A stretch of 64,000 nt of DNA from assembly GCF_018449795.1 (NCBI RefSeq), contig NZ_JAAVVE010000015.1:23264-87263 (forward strand), given 5' to 3'. The notes beneath the pieces were generated by a model, which had not been told where the DNA came from, did not search any database, and saw only the letters and a program-made list of their open reading frames with translations. This stretch comes from Sphingomonas sp. dw_22. GTDB lineage: Bacteria; Pseudomonadota; Alphaproteobacteria; Sphingomonadales; Sphingomonadaceae. Within the stretch, counting starts at the first letter, position 1, and the number at the start of each line of letters is the position of its first letter. The position numbers and the translations under genes are program-made. Positions 41,061 to 49,135 of this stretch are shown here, one piece after another.

Positions 41061-43370
41061 ATGAATGTTTCGCGCCTTCTCGGCGGAGCGGCATTGGCCG
41101 TACTCGCCGGCAGCTTGATGCCGGATTCGGCTTTCGCGCAAGACGGCAGCCAGCCTGCCGCCGAGTCGCAGGATGATGACGAAAAGAGCGACGACGAACA
41201 GCGCGCCAACGACATCCTGGTCACAGGCGAGATATTCTTCCGCAACCGCACCGCGGACCCGAACCCCGTCCTTTCCTACGACCTGGAATATTTCCAGAAG
41301 TTCGAGCCGGTCTCGGTCGGCGAGATGCTGAAGCGCGTGCCGGGCGTCACCTTCACGTCCGACGTCCTTGAGTACGACCAGCCGCAGTTCCGCGGCCTGC
41401 CGCCGGGCTATACCCAGGTGCTCATCAACGGCCGCCGCGCGCCCGGCGGCGAGGCCGATCGCAGCTTCTTCGTCGATCGCATCCCGGCCGAGCTGGTCGA
41501 GCGGATCGAGATCGTCCGCGCGCCCCGCGCCGACCAGCCCAGCGAAGGCGCGGCCGGCACGCTCAACATCGTCACCAAGGAAAGCACCAGCTTCGAGGGC
41601 GGCTTCGTCAAGGCCGGCGCGCTGGTCAACGCCCGCGACGGCGGCACCCGCCCCTCGGGCGCGATCGCCTATGCCGGGCATATCAATGATTCGACCGACG
41701 TGTGGGGCGCGCTCAACTACCAGAAGCGCCGCAACCCGAAGAAGAAGGTCTCGTACCGCTTCGACGACACGCCGGTAACCGACGACAAGCGTTTCCCGGA
41801 CGGGCTGAACAGCAAATATGTCAGCGATCCCTCGTTCAACAATTTCGAGGCCCAGGACGACACGCGCGACGGCAGCGACCTTTCGGGCAGCGCCGAGATC
41901 AGCACCCGCTTCGGCGACGGCGGCCATTTCCGCCTGGGCGGCTTCTTCGTCGATACCGATCGCAACGAGGACGAAACCTCGCGCACGACCGAGATGGACG
42001 ATGGCGAGCTGGCGTTCGACGGCGTCGAGACCCAGCATGAGGAGATCGACCAGCAGACCTATGCGGTCACCGGCGACGCGCTGATCCCACTGGGCAACCT
42101 CAAGCTCGGCATCGCCGGGGGCTGGAACGCCTATCGCGATCATACTGATGCGCTGGCCTCCGAAGGCGATGAGGAGGATCTGAGTGACCTCGCGCTGAAC
42201 GAGATCGAATCGACCCGCATCAAGGACGACGAATTCACCGGCACGATCTTCCTGCGCTATGGCGACAGCGGCCCGTTCAAGGTGAAGGGCGGCATCGACC
42301 TGCTGAGCAAGAAGCGCACCGGCTCCAATTCGGTGCTCGACGTCGAGGACGACGAGACCGAGACCGATCCCGCCGCCACCTTCACGATCAAGGAGAAGCG
42401 CTACGATCCCTATCTGCGGCTAACCTTCGAGCCTTCGAGCGAGGTCTCGATCGACGCGGGCCTGCGCTACGAGATCACCGATCGCGACGTGACCGGCGTG
42501 GACGGCACGGCTTCGTACAACACCAGCCAGCTCAATCCCTCGCTCCACCTGCGCTATGCACCGACCGCGCGCGACCAGTTCCGCGCCTCGGTCGCGCGGA
42601 CGGTGCGCCGTCCCGATTACGACCTGATCTCACCCTATGAGCAGCCGGAGAACCCGGGCGACGACGACACCACCACCGGCAACCCGTCGCTGCGCAACGA
42701 GCAGGCCTGGGGCGTCGATGTCGGCTATGAGCGCCGGCTGGGTGCCAAGGGCATCGTGGGCGTCAACTTCTTCTACCGCGACATCAAGGATCTGATCGAG
42801 CTCGTCTCGCAGGGCGGCAACGAAGATGGCGGCCAGGATTTCACGCCCGGCAATATCGGCGACGGCCAGACCTGGGGCGTCGAGGTGGATTTCTCCACGC
42901 CGATCAACGTGTTCGCCTTCGGCGAGACCGGCCTGTTCGCCAACTATACCTATCTCGACAGCAAGACGACCGACCCGTTCACCGGCGAGAAACGCCGCTT
43001 CAACAACCAGCCGCACCATATCTACAATGTCGGCTTCATCCAGAACGTGGCGCCTGCGGACGTGAGCTTCGGCGCGACGATCTCGGGCCGCAGCTCGGCG
43101 TTCGAATCGAACCTCGATGAGACGGTAAACCTCAGCTACGATCCCGATCTGGAAGCCTTTGTCGAAAAGCGCATCGGCAAGCATCTCGTGGTCCGCCTGT
43201 CGGCACAGAACCTGCTCGACCGGGTGAAGAAGGAAAACTTCAACAAGTGGGACGGCGATTCGGTGGAGGAAATCCTCGCCAACCGCGCCGCCGGCGATCT
43301 CGACGAATATGAGATCGAGCGCGAGCATTCCGGCCCGCTGTTCCAGGCGACGCTGCGCGCAGCGTTCTGA
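41061..43370 (+). CDS. TonB-dependent receptor, phytase-linked
   Basis: 769 residues. Signal peptide (ends SAFAQ), acidic linker, plug domain (about 50-180: VSVGEMLKRVPGVTF, QFRGLPPGYTQVLINGRRAPGG, ELVERIEIVRAPRADQPSEGAAGTLNIVTK), then the 22-strand barrel ending in ATLRAAF with terminal Phe. Outer-membrane active importer driven by TonB-ExbBD. It is transcribed divergently from a beta-propeller phytase; BPP-type phytase genes next to TonB receptors are reported in other alphaproteobacteria, so uptake of inositol phosphates or phytate-metal complexes is inferred. ATG 41061 is chosen; in-frame residues upstream to 39549 lie opposite the phytase and are spurious. Confidence 0.92.
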   Translation: MNVSRLLGGAALAVLAGSLMPDSAFAQDGSQPAAESQDDDEKSDDEQRANDILVTGEIFFRNRTADPNPVLSYDLEYFQKFEPVSVGEMLKRVPGVTFTSDVLEYDQPQFRGLPPGYTQVLINGRRAPGGEADRSFFVDRIPAELVERIEIVRAPRADQPSEGAAGTLNIVTKESTSFEGGFVKAGALVNARDGGTRPSGAIAYAGHINDSTDVWGALNYQKRRNPKKKVSYRFDDTPVTDDKRFPDGLNSKYVSDPSFNNFEAQDDTRDGSDLSGSAEISTRFGDGGHFRLGGFFVDTDRNEDETSRTTEMDDGELAFDGVETQHEEIDQQTYAVTGDALIPLGNLKLGIAGGWNAYRDHTDALASEGDEEDLSDLALNEIESTRIKDDEFTGTIFLRYGDSGPFKVKGGIDLLSKKRTGSNSVLDVEDDETETDPAATFTIKEKRYDPYLRLTFEPSSEVSIDAGLRYEITDRDVTGVDGTASYNTSQLNPSLHLRYAPTARDQFRASVARTVRRPDYDLISPYEQPENPGDDDTTTGNPSLRNEQAWGVDVGYERRLGAKGIVGVNFFYRDIKDLIELVSQGGNEDGGQDFTPGNIGDGQTWGVEVDFSTPINVFAFGETGLFANYTYLDSKTTDPFTGEKRRFNNQPHHIYNVGFIQNVAPADVSFGATISGRSSAFESNLDETVNLSYDPDLEAFVEKRIGKHLVVRLSAQNLLDRVKKENFNKWDGDSVEEILANRAAGDLDEYEIEREHSGPLFQATLRAAF

Positions 43371-43472
43371 CCGGTCGCCGCCGCCGTCCGGGCGACCCCC
43401 GGGGCGGCGGCGTGCGGCGAAATTCATTCTGGCCCCGTTTCCTTTGGGCGCCGGGCGCCCTATCTGGCGCGC

Positions 43473-43982
43473 ATGGCCACCGAACTCTACGACCTCACGG
43501 TCCTCGTCTATCTCCGCGGCTTCGCGGCGATGTCCGCCTTCCTCGAAAAGGGCCGCGCTTATGCCGATGCGCAGGGCATCGCGCAGGAAGACCTGCTGAG
43601 CGCGCGGCTTTATGACGACATGCTGCCCCTCACCGGCCAGGTGCAGCGCGCAAGCGATACCGCCAAGTTCGCCGCCGCGCGGCTCTCGGGCATCCAGGGG
43701 CCGTCCATGCCCGATACCGAGGCTAGCTTCGACGAACTCCTGGCGCGCATCGCCGCGACGGTGGATTTCCTCAACTCGGTGCCGCGCGAGGCGATCGACG
43801 GGCGCGAGGACGCCGATATCGAGGTCAGGACGGCCCGGAGCAGCCGCCAGTTCAAGGGGCTCGGCTATATCCTCGGCTTCGCGCATCCCAACTTCTTTTT
43901 CCACGTAACCACCGCCTATGCGATCCTGCGCCACAAGGGCGTGCCGGTGGGCAAGATGGACTATCTGGGCGGCGATCGGTGA
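43473..43982 (+). CDS. DUF1993 protein
   Basis: 169 residues. Helical DinB-like fold pattern: LYDLTVLVYLRGFAAMSAFLEKGRAYA, then ARLYDDMLPLTGQVQRASDTAK, then PNFFFHVTTAYAILRHKGVPVGKMDYLG, which is the conserved end of DUF1993 proteins. Conserved His residues could bind metal. Function unknown. Overlaps the next gene by 4 bases (GTGA), so it is co-translated with the reductase. Confidence 0.85.
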   Translation: MATELYDLTVLVYLRGFAAMSAFLEKGRAYADAQGIAQEDLLSARLYDDMLPLTGQVQRASDTAKFAAARLSGIQGPSMPDTEASFDELLARIAATVDFLNSVPREAIDGREDADIEVRTARSSRQFKGLGYILGFAHPNFFFHVTTAYAILRHKGVPVGKMDYLGGDR

Positions 43983-44854
43983 CGCGCATCGCCGTCATCG
44001 GCGCCGGCGCGATCGGCGGCACGCTGGCGGCGTGGCTGGCGCAGGACGGTGCGCATCGGGTGATCCTGTGCGCGCGGTCGCCGCTCGAGGATCTCGAAGT
44101 GGAGACGCCCGACGGCGCGATCCACGCGAAGCCGCATATCCTTACCGATCCCACGGAGGCCGAGCCGGTCGACTGGGTGCTCGCCACCACCAAGACCTAT
44201 GATTGCGCCGCGGCGGCGGCCTGGCTGCCCGGGCTGATGGGTCCGGAGACGCGGCTCGCGGTGATCCAGAACGGCGTCGAGCAGCGCGAGCGCTTTCCCG
44301 CCGTGCCGCAGGACCGCACCGTGCCGGTCATCATCGACCTGCCTGCCGAGCGCACCGCGCCGGGCCGGATCGTCCAGCGCCGCGCCGGCACGATCCATGT
44401 ACCCGAGGGCGCAGCCGGCGAGGCGTTCATCGCCCTCTTCGCCGCAACCCCGATCGAAGCGCAGACCACGCCCGATTTCCTCACCGCCGCCTGGCGCAAG
44501 CTGGCGATCAACTGCTCCGGCATCGTCTGCGCGCTGACCGGCCGCCCGGCCGAGGTCGCCAATGACGAAGGCGTGGCGGAGGTGATGCGCGCCCTGGTGC
44601 GCGAATGCATCGCGGTCGGCCGCGCCGAGGGCGCTGACCTGCCCGACACGCTGGCGGACAAGGTAGTGGTCTGGACCCGGCGGGCGCACCCGCAATCGGT
44701 GAACTCGCTCATGGCCGATCATCTGGCCGGGCGCCGCATGGAGATCGATGCGCGCAACACCGTGATCGTCCGGCTGGGCGAGAAGCACGGCATCCCCGCC
44801 CCGCTCAACGCCGCCTGCGCGGCCCTGATCGAGGCGGCGGTCACACCGACTTGA
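43979..44854 (+). CDS. ketopantoate reductase family oxidoreductase
   Basis: 291 residues. N-terminal Rossmann motif IAVIGAGAIGGTLAAWLA, then ApbA/PanE-like substrate domain with KLAINCSGIVCALTGRP (catalytic Lys/Asn region) and a C-terminal SVNSLMADHLAGRRMEIDARN that carries the family Ser and Glu. Could reduce 2-dehydropantoate to pantoate using NADPH, but many paralogues act on other 2-oxo compounds. GTG start overlapping the DUF1993 stop. Confidence 0.82.
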   Translation: MTRIAVIGAGAIGGTLAAWLAQDGAHRVILCARSPLEDLEVETPDGAIHAKPHILTDPTEAEPVDWVLATTKTYDCAAAAAWLPGLMGPETRLAVIQNGVEQRERFPAVPQDRTVPVIIDLPAERTAPGRIVQRRAGTIHVPEGAAGEAFIALFAATPIEAQTTPDFLTAAWRKLAINCSGIVCALTGRPAEVANDEGVAEVMRALVRECIAVGRAEGADLPDTLADKVVVWTRRAHPQSVNSLMADHLAGRRMEIDARNTVIVRLGEKHGIPAPLNAACAALIEAAVTPT

Positions 44855-44891
44855 CATTAATTAACCTTGCAGCCCCTTAGCAGCCGCCGAA

Positions 44892-45695
44892 TTGTCTCTA
44901 TTATGGAGGCCGGAGGCGAATATTCGTACGTTGCTGTTCAATCGGAACCTGTGGATCCTCGTGCTGGCCGGCCTCGCGGGGCTCTACGCCATTTTCGCGG
45001 TGGACGTGTTCCAGGACGATACCACCCAGCTGACCGACCGGCGCACGCGGATCGAGCTGGACGAGTTCCTGCTGTTCGGGTCCGCGCTGATCCTGACGAT
45101 GTTCGCGTTCAGCCTGAACCAGCACCGCGCGCGCATCCGCGAGCAGCACCGACGCATCGAGGCCGAGCATGTCGCGCGCGATCTCGGCTATCACGACGCG
45201 CTGACCGGCATCGCCAATCGCCGCGCGTTCGACGAGACGCTGGCCGCGCTGCTTGCGCATCCCGTGGTGGCGGGGACCATCCATGCGGTGCTGATGCTCG
45301 ATCTCAACGGATTCAAGCAGATCAACGACAATTACGGGCACGGCGCAGGCGACGCGCTGCTGATCGCGGTGGCCCGCCGGATCGCCGCGACGGTACGTGA
45401 CGGAGACTGCGCCGCGCGCTTCGGCGGCGACGAATTCGCGGTGATCGCGCCGAATATCCAGGAAGACGCCGCGATCGCCATCGCCCAGCGGATCGCTGCG
45501 ACCGTCTCGGCTCCGATCGAGATCGACGGGCATCGGCACCATGTGACCACCGGCATCGGCATCGCCCTGGTGCGGGAGGCGGGCGTAAGCCCTGCGGAAG
45601 CAGTGCGCCGCGCCGACGTCGCGCTCTATGTGACCAAGAGGGATCGGCGCCTGGCCTGGCACCTCTATACGCCCGAGATGGATCGCGGCGCCTAA
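44892..45695 (+). CDS. membrane diguanylate cyclase (GGDEF)
   Basis: About 250-267 residues. Two N-terminal membrane segments, then a GGDEF domain with YHDALTGIANRRAF, DLNGFKQINDNYGH and the intact active site RFGGDEFAV. An inhibitory-site RxxD (RDGD) stands five residues before GGDEF, so product feedback is likely. The start is uncertain: TTG at 44892 gives the longest form, and TTG at 44931 another, with GGAGG near 44903-44915. No ATG is available in frame. The end overlaps the modC end by 4 bases. Confidence 0.85.
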   Translation: MSLLWRPEANIRTLLFNRNLWILVLAGLAGLYAIFAVDVFQDDTTQLTDRRTRIELDEFLLFGSALILTMFAFSLNQHRARIREQHRRIEAEHVARDLGYHDALTGIANRRAFDETLAALLAHPVVAGTIHAVLMLDLNGFKQINDNYGHGAGDALLIAVARRIAATVRDGDCAARFGGDEFAVIAPNIQEDAAIAIAQRIAATVSAPIEIDGHRHHVTTGIGIALVREAGVSPAEAVRRADVALYVTKRDRRLAWHLYTPEMDRGA

Positions 45696-46303
45696 ATCGC
45701 GACGATCCGGCTGCCGAGCCGATCGGCTTCTTCGCGGTCGTGCGTCACCATCAGTATCGGCAGGCGCACCGTATCGCGCAGCCGCTCGAGCAGGGCCATG
45801 ATCTCCTCGCGCCGGGCGCGGTCGAGCGAAGACAGCGGCTCGTCGAGCAGCAGGAAGGCGGGGTTCGACAACAAAGCGCGGCCGATCGCGACGCGGCGCG
45901 CCTCGCCGCCCGAAAGCGTGCGCGGCCAGCGATCGAGCAGATGCACGATGCCGAGCAGCGCGATCGTCTCATCGACATCGGCGCCCCCCTGCCCCAGGCG
46001 CCAGCCGTAGAGCAGGTTCGCGCGCACCCGCATGTGCGGGAAGAGGCGCGGCTCCTGGAAGACATAGCCGGCGCGGCGCCGCTCGGGGGGCTCGTTCACG
46101 GCGATTTCGGCGTCGAACAGCGTTTCTCCGCCCACCCGGACATGGCCGCTATCGGGCTCGATCAGACCGGCGACCATGTTGAGCACGCTCGTCTTGCCCG
46201 CCCCCGAGGGGCCGAACAGCACGGTGAGGCCCGGCCCGGGCTCGATCCGGCAGGCGATCTCGGCATCGCCGAGGCGCTTGGTCACATCGACGTCAAAGGA
46301 CAT
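45692..46303 (-). CDS. modC: molybdate ABC transporter ATP-binding protein, short form
   Basis: 203 residues. Walker A GPSGAGKT, Q-loop FQEPRLFP, signature LSGGEARRVAIGRAL, Walker B LLLDEPLSS, and H-loop VTHD are all present. The usual C-terminal molybdate-binding TOBE/Mop domain (about 130-150 residues) is absent; the frame stops soon after the H-loop. Overlaps modB by 11 bases. It should power molybdate import across the inner membrane. Confidence 0.93.
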   Translation of the reverse strand: MSFDVDVTKRLGDAEIACRIEPGPGLTVLFGPSGAGKTSVLNMVAGLIEPDSGHVRVGGETLFDAEIAVNEPPERRRAGYVFQEPRLFPHMRVRANLLYGWRLGQGGADVDETIALLGIVHLLDRWPRTLSGGEARRVAIGRALLSNPAFLLLDEPLSSLDRARREEIMALLERLRDTVRLPILMVTHDREEADRLGSRIVAI

Positions 46304-46982
46304 GGGTGCCCCTGCCCATGCGCCGCGCGATCAGCTCGGATGCGACCAGAGCCGCGAGCGAGAGCAGGACGGAGATGCCGGCAAGGCGCAGGACAGTGCC
46401 CTCTCCGTCCGGCGTCTGGAGCGCGGCATAGATGGCGAGCGGCAATGTCTGGGTCTCGCCGGGGACGTTGGAGACGAAGGTGATCGTCGCGCCGAACTCG
46501 CCCAGCGCGCGGGCGAAGCCCAGCACGACGCCGGCGATCACCCCCGGCAGGCTGAGCGGCAGCGTGATGCTGCGGAAGCTGCGCGCGGGCGAGGCGCCGA
46601 GCGTGCGCGCGGCCTGCTCCAGTCGGCGGTCGACCGCCTCGATCGAGAGCCGGATCGCGCGGACCATCAGCGGCAGCGCCATGACCGCGGCGGCGATCGC
46701 CGCACCGGTCCAGCGGAAGAGCACGGTGATGCCGAACCAGTGCTCCAGCCACATGCCGAGCGGCCCGGCCGGGGCGAAGGCGAGCAGCAGCAGCCAGCCG
46801 GTCACCACCGGCGGCACCACCAGCGGAAGATGGACCAGCGCGTCGACCAGCACCTTGCCGGGAAAGCGCGCGCGGGCGAGCAGCCAGGCGAGCGCGAAGG
46901 CGACCGGCAGCGTCGCCAGCACCGCGACGCCGCCGACCTTGAGCGACAGGAGCACGATCCCCCATTCCCCGGCGTTCAGCAT
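46293..46982 (-). CDS. modB: molybdate ABC transporter permease
   Basis: 229 residues with five to six membrane segments. Permease marks: LPLVVPPVVTGWLLLL, and the ABC-facing EAA loop EQAARTLGASPARSFRSITLPLSLPGVIAG, ending with GEFGATITFVSNVPGETQTLPLAIY, typical of ModB. ATG 46982 is one base from the modA stop. Middle gene of modABC. Confidence 0.95.
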   Translation of the reverse strand: MLNAGEWGIVLLSLKVGGVAVLATLPVAFALAWLLARARFPGKVLVDALVHLPLVVPPVVTGWLLLLAFAPAGPLGMWLEHWFGITVLFRWTGAAIAAAVMALPLMVRAIRLSIEAVDRRLEQAARTLGASPARSFRSITLPLSLPGVIAGVVLGFARALGEFGATITFVSNVPGETQTLPLAIYAALQTPDGEGTVLRLAGISVLLSLAALVASELIARRMGRGTHVL

Positions 46983-46983
46983 G

Positions 46984-47739
46984 TCAGAGCGGGGAAAAGC
47001 CGAAGCGCGTGAAGATCGACCGCCCCTCGCGCGACAGCAGGAAGGCACGGAACGGCTCGGCATCGGGGCTGGTCGAGGCCTTCAAGCGGGCGAGCGGATA
47101 GCGGATCGGCGAGTGGCTGTCCGCCGGGAAGGTGGCGGCGACGCGCACCTTCGGCGAGGCGCGGGCATCGGTGAGATAGACCACGCCATATTGTGCGGCG
47201 CCGCGTTCGACGAAGGCGAGGGCGGCGCGGACATTCTCGGCGCGCACGACCTTGGGCGCGACGGCGCTCCACAGGCCGAGCTTTTCGAGCGCGGCCTTGC
47301 CGTATTTGCCCGCGGGCACCGAGTCCGGATCGGCCATCGCCAGCCGGCCGTTCCCCAGCGCCGCCGCCAGATTGCCGAGCGCGACATTGGCCGGGTTCGA
47401 GCGCGGCGTGACCAGCACCAGGCGATTGCCGAGAAACGGCGCGCGCGTGCCGGCGACGATCAGCCCGCGCCGCTCGACATCGTCCATCCAGGGTTCGTCG
47501 GCGGAGACGAAGAGATCGGCGGGCGCCCCGGCCGCGACCTGCCGCGCCAGCGCCGAGGAGGCGGCGAAGGAGAGCACGGGGCGCGGATGGCCCTTGCGCG
47601 CCCAGGCATCGGCGGCAGCGTTCATCGATTCCTGGAGGCTGGCGGCGGCGAGCACCAAAGGCGCACGCGGGGCGGCGAAGGCGCGCGGTGCCGCGAGCAG
47701 TCCGCCGATTCCGCAGAGGAGACTTCGCCGATCGATCAC
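46984..47739 (-). CDS. modA: molybdate-binding periplasmic protein
   Basis: 251 residues. The N-terminus DRRSLLCGIGG with two Arg before a hydrophobic stretch looks Tat-like or Sec-like. Ligand-site residues: AAASLQESM, FAASSALARQVAAGAPADLFVSAD, and VPAGKYGKAALEKLG, then a Tyr-containing YGVVYLTDARA, all typical of ModA. GTG start. First gene of modABC; no ModE-type regulator gene or ModE site was recognised nearby. Confidence 0.92.
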   Translation of the reverse strand: MIDRRSLLCGIGGLLAAPRAFAAPRAPLVLAAASLQESMNAAADAWARKGHPRPVLSFAASSALARQVAAGAPADLFVSADEPWMDDVERRGLIVAGTRAPFLGNRLVLVTPRSNPANVALGNLAAALGNGRLAMADPDSVPAGKYGKAALEKLGLWSAVAPKVVRAENVRAALAFVERGAAQYGVVYLTDARASPKVRVAATFPADSHSPIRYPLARLKASTSPDAEPFRAFLLSREGRSIFTRFGFSPL

Positions 47740-47843
47740 TCGCCTACCCCGCGGTTACGCTCGGCACGAGCTATGCCGCATGCGCCGCTGTCGGAGCAAG
47801 TCAGCCGTGCCTGGGGTAGGTTGTACCGGCATTCCGCTCACGT

Positions 47844-48031
47844 CTCCTCTCCCCTTGATAGGGGAGAGGATAGCGAAGCTTGGCGCTTTAGCGCCTAGCG
47901 CAGCTTGGAGAGGGGTAGAGCGGAGCGCAGCTCCGCGCGGCTGCTGCGCAGCCGCTCACCCAGCTCCGACTAAGCCTTTGCTACGCAAAGACTAAGTCTG
48001 CGCAACCCTCTCCCCTCAAGGGGAGAGGGGG
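47844..48031. repeat. cluster of hairpin repeats between modA and the glycosyltransferase gene
   Basis: The 334-base gap 47740-48073 contains several palindromes: CCTCTCCCC...GGGGAGAGG near 47846-47869, a GCTTGGCGC...-type hairpin near 47880-47905, GCGGAGCGCAGCTCCGC near 47930, and CCCTCTCCCCT...AGGGGAGAGGG near 48006-48029. Non-coding, GC-rich, repeat-like. Seen directly; the family is not confirmed. Confidence 0.7.
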
Positions 48032-48073
48032 AGGTAGGCTGAATGTCGATACATCCTAGCGGTGCAGCTTGCG

Positions 48074-49135
48074 TCATCCAGCGCGCCCCAGTCCCCGCCG
48101 GATCGCGCGGACGCCGCCGATCAACTGGCTGACCATCAGATCGGCGGGCCTGCCGTCGCCGAGCGCGACGGCGCTGGGCCGGTCGGCAAGCGCATGGTGG
48201 AGCTGGAGCGTGCCCGAGCGGATGCCGGCGCGGCACAGCCGCCACCAGAGCCGCGAGATCTCGCGATCGACCCAGGCGAGCTCGACGAAGGAATAATCGC
48301 CGTGCCCCTCGAAATCGGCGCGGAGCGTGGCGATGCCGGTGAAGAGCCGCTCCAGCGCCTCGCGCCCCGGAACGGGCTCGCAGGCCATCACATGGCGGAC
48401 CAGCAGCGCGGCGAATTCGCTCGCCGCCTCGCCCAGCAGCGCCTGATGGCGATCGGCAAGCAGCTTCTCGCCATGGGCGCGCATGATGCCGTTATACACC
48501 TGCGACGCCCCCAGCGCGTGGCAGCGGTAGAGCGTGAGCACCTCATCGATCTGCGCCAGCCGGCCGAAGGGGCGCAGGCGGTGATAGAGGTCGAAATCCT
48601 CGACATAGCGCAGCTCGGGTCGTGCGAGCGGATCGAGGCGCCGCGCGGCGTCTGCGCGGAACAGGACCGAGGACCAGACGAGCGGATTGCGGATCAGGAT
48701 CAGCCAGTCGATCAGCACGGGCGGCATCGGCCGCGGCCAGTTGCCGGGCTCGATCGCACCGTCGATCAGGAAATCGGCGGCGGTGCTGACCAGCACCGTA
48801 TCCGGGTGGGCATCCAGCCAGGCGGCCTGGCGGGCAAAGCGCTCGGGCAGCGCGATATCGTCCTGGTCGAGCCCGGCGATATAGCGGCCCCGCGCCTGGG
48901 CAAAGGCGCGGTTGCGGGCGATCACCGGCCCGTTGTTGGTCTCCGAGACGATCACCCGGACGCGCGGATCGCCGAAATCGCGCAGCACCCGGACCGTATC
49001 GTCGCGCGAGCCGTCATCGACTGCGATCAGCTCCCAGTCCCGGAAACTCTGCGCGGCGAGGCTCGCCAGCGTCTCGGGCAGCAAGGCGGCGCCGTTGTAT
49101 GTCGCCATGATGATCGAGACGGTGGGATCGCTCAT
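48074..49135 (-). CDS. family 2 glycosyltransferase
   Basis: 353 residues. GT-A fold: VSIIMATYNGAALLPETLASLAAQS, then VDDGSRDDTV, and a second acidic patch QARGRYIAGLDQDDIALPERF. The C-terminal 150 residues are helical, perhaps for acceptor binding. Transfers a sugar from a nucleotide sugar to an unknown acceptor. The start overlaps the stop of the upstream aminotransferase-flavoprotein gene by 4 bases (ATGA), so the two are co-translated and probably act on the same glycan. Confidence 0.92.
   Translation of the reverse strand: MSDPTVSIIMATYNGAALLPETLASLAAQSFRDWELIAVDDGSRDDTVRVLRDFGDPRVRVIVSETNNGPVIARNRAFAQARGRYIAGLDQDDIALPERFARQAAWLDAHPDTVLVSTAADFLIDGAIEPGNWPRPMPPVLIDWLILIRNPLVWSSVLFRADAARRLDPLARPELRYVEDFDLYHRLRPFGRLAQIDEVLTLYRCHALGASQVYNGIMRAHGEKLLADRHQALLGEAASEFAALLVRHVMACEPVPGREALERLFTGIATLRADFEGHGDYSFVELAWVDREISRLWWRLCRAGIRSGTLQLHHALADRPSAVALGDGRPADLMVSQLIGGVRAIRRGLGRAG

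Noticed and set aside
43376..43412. GC-rich hairpin after the phytase-linked receptor gene
   Set aside because: Good stem but no T run, so I did not list it as a terminator.
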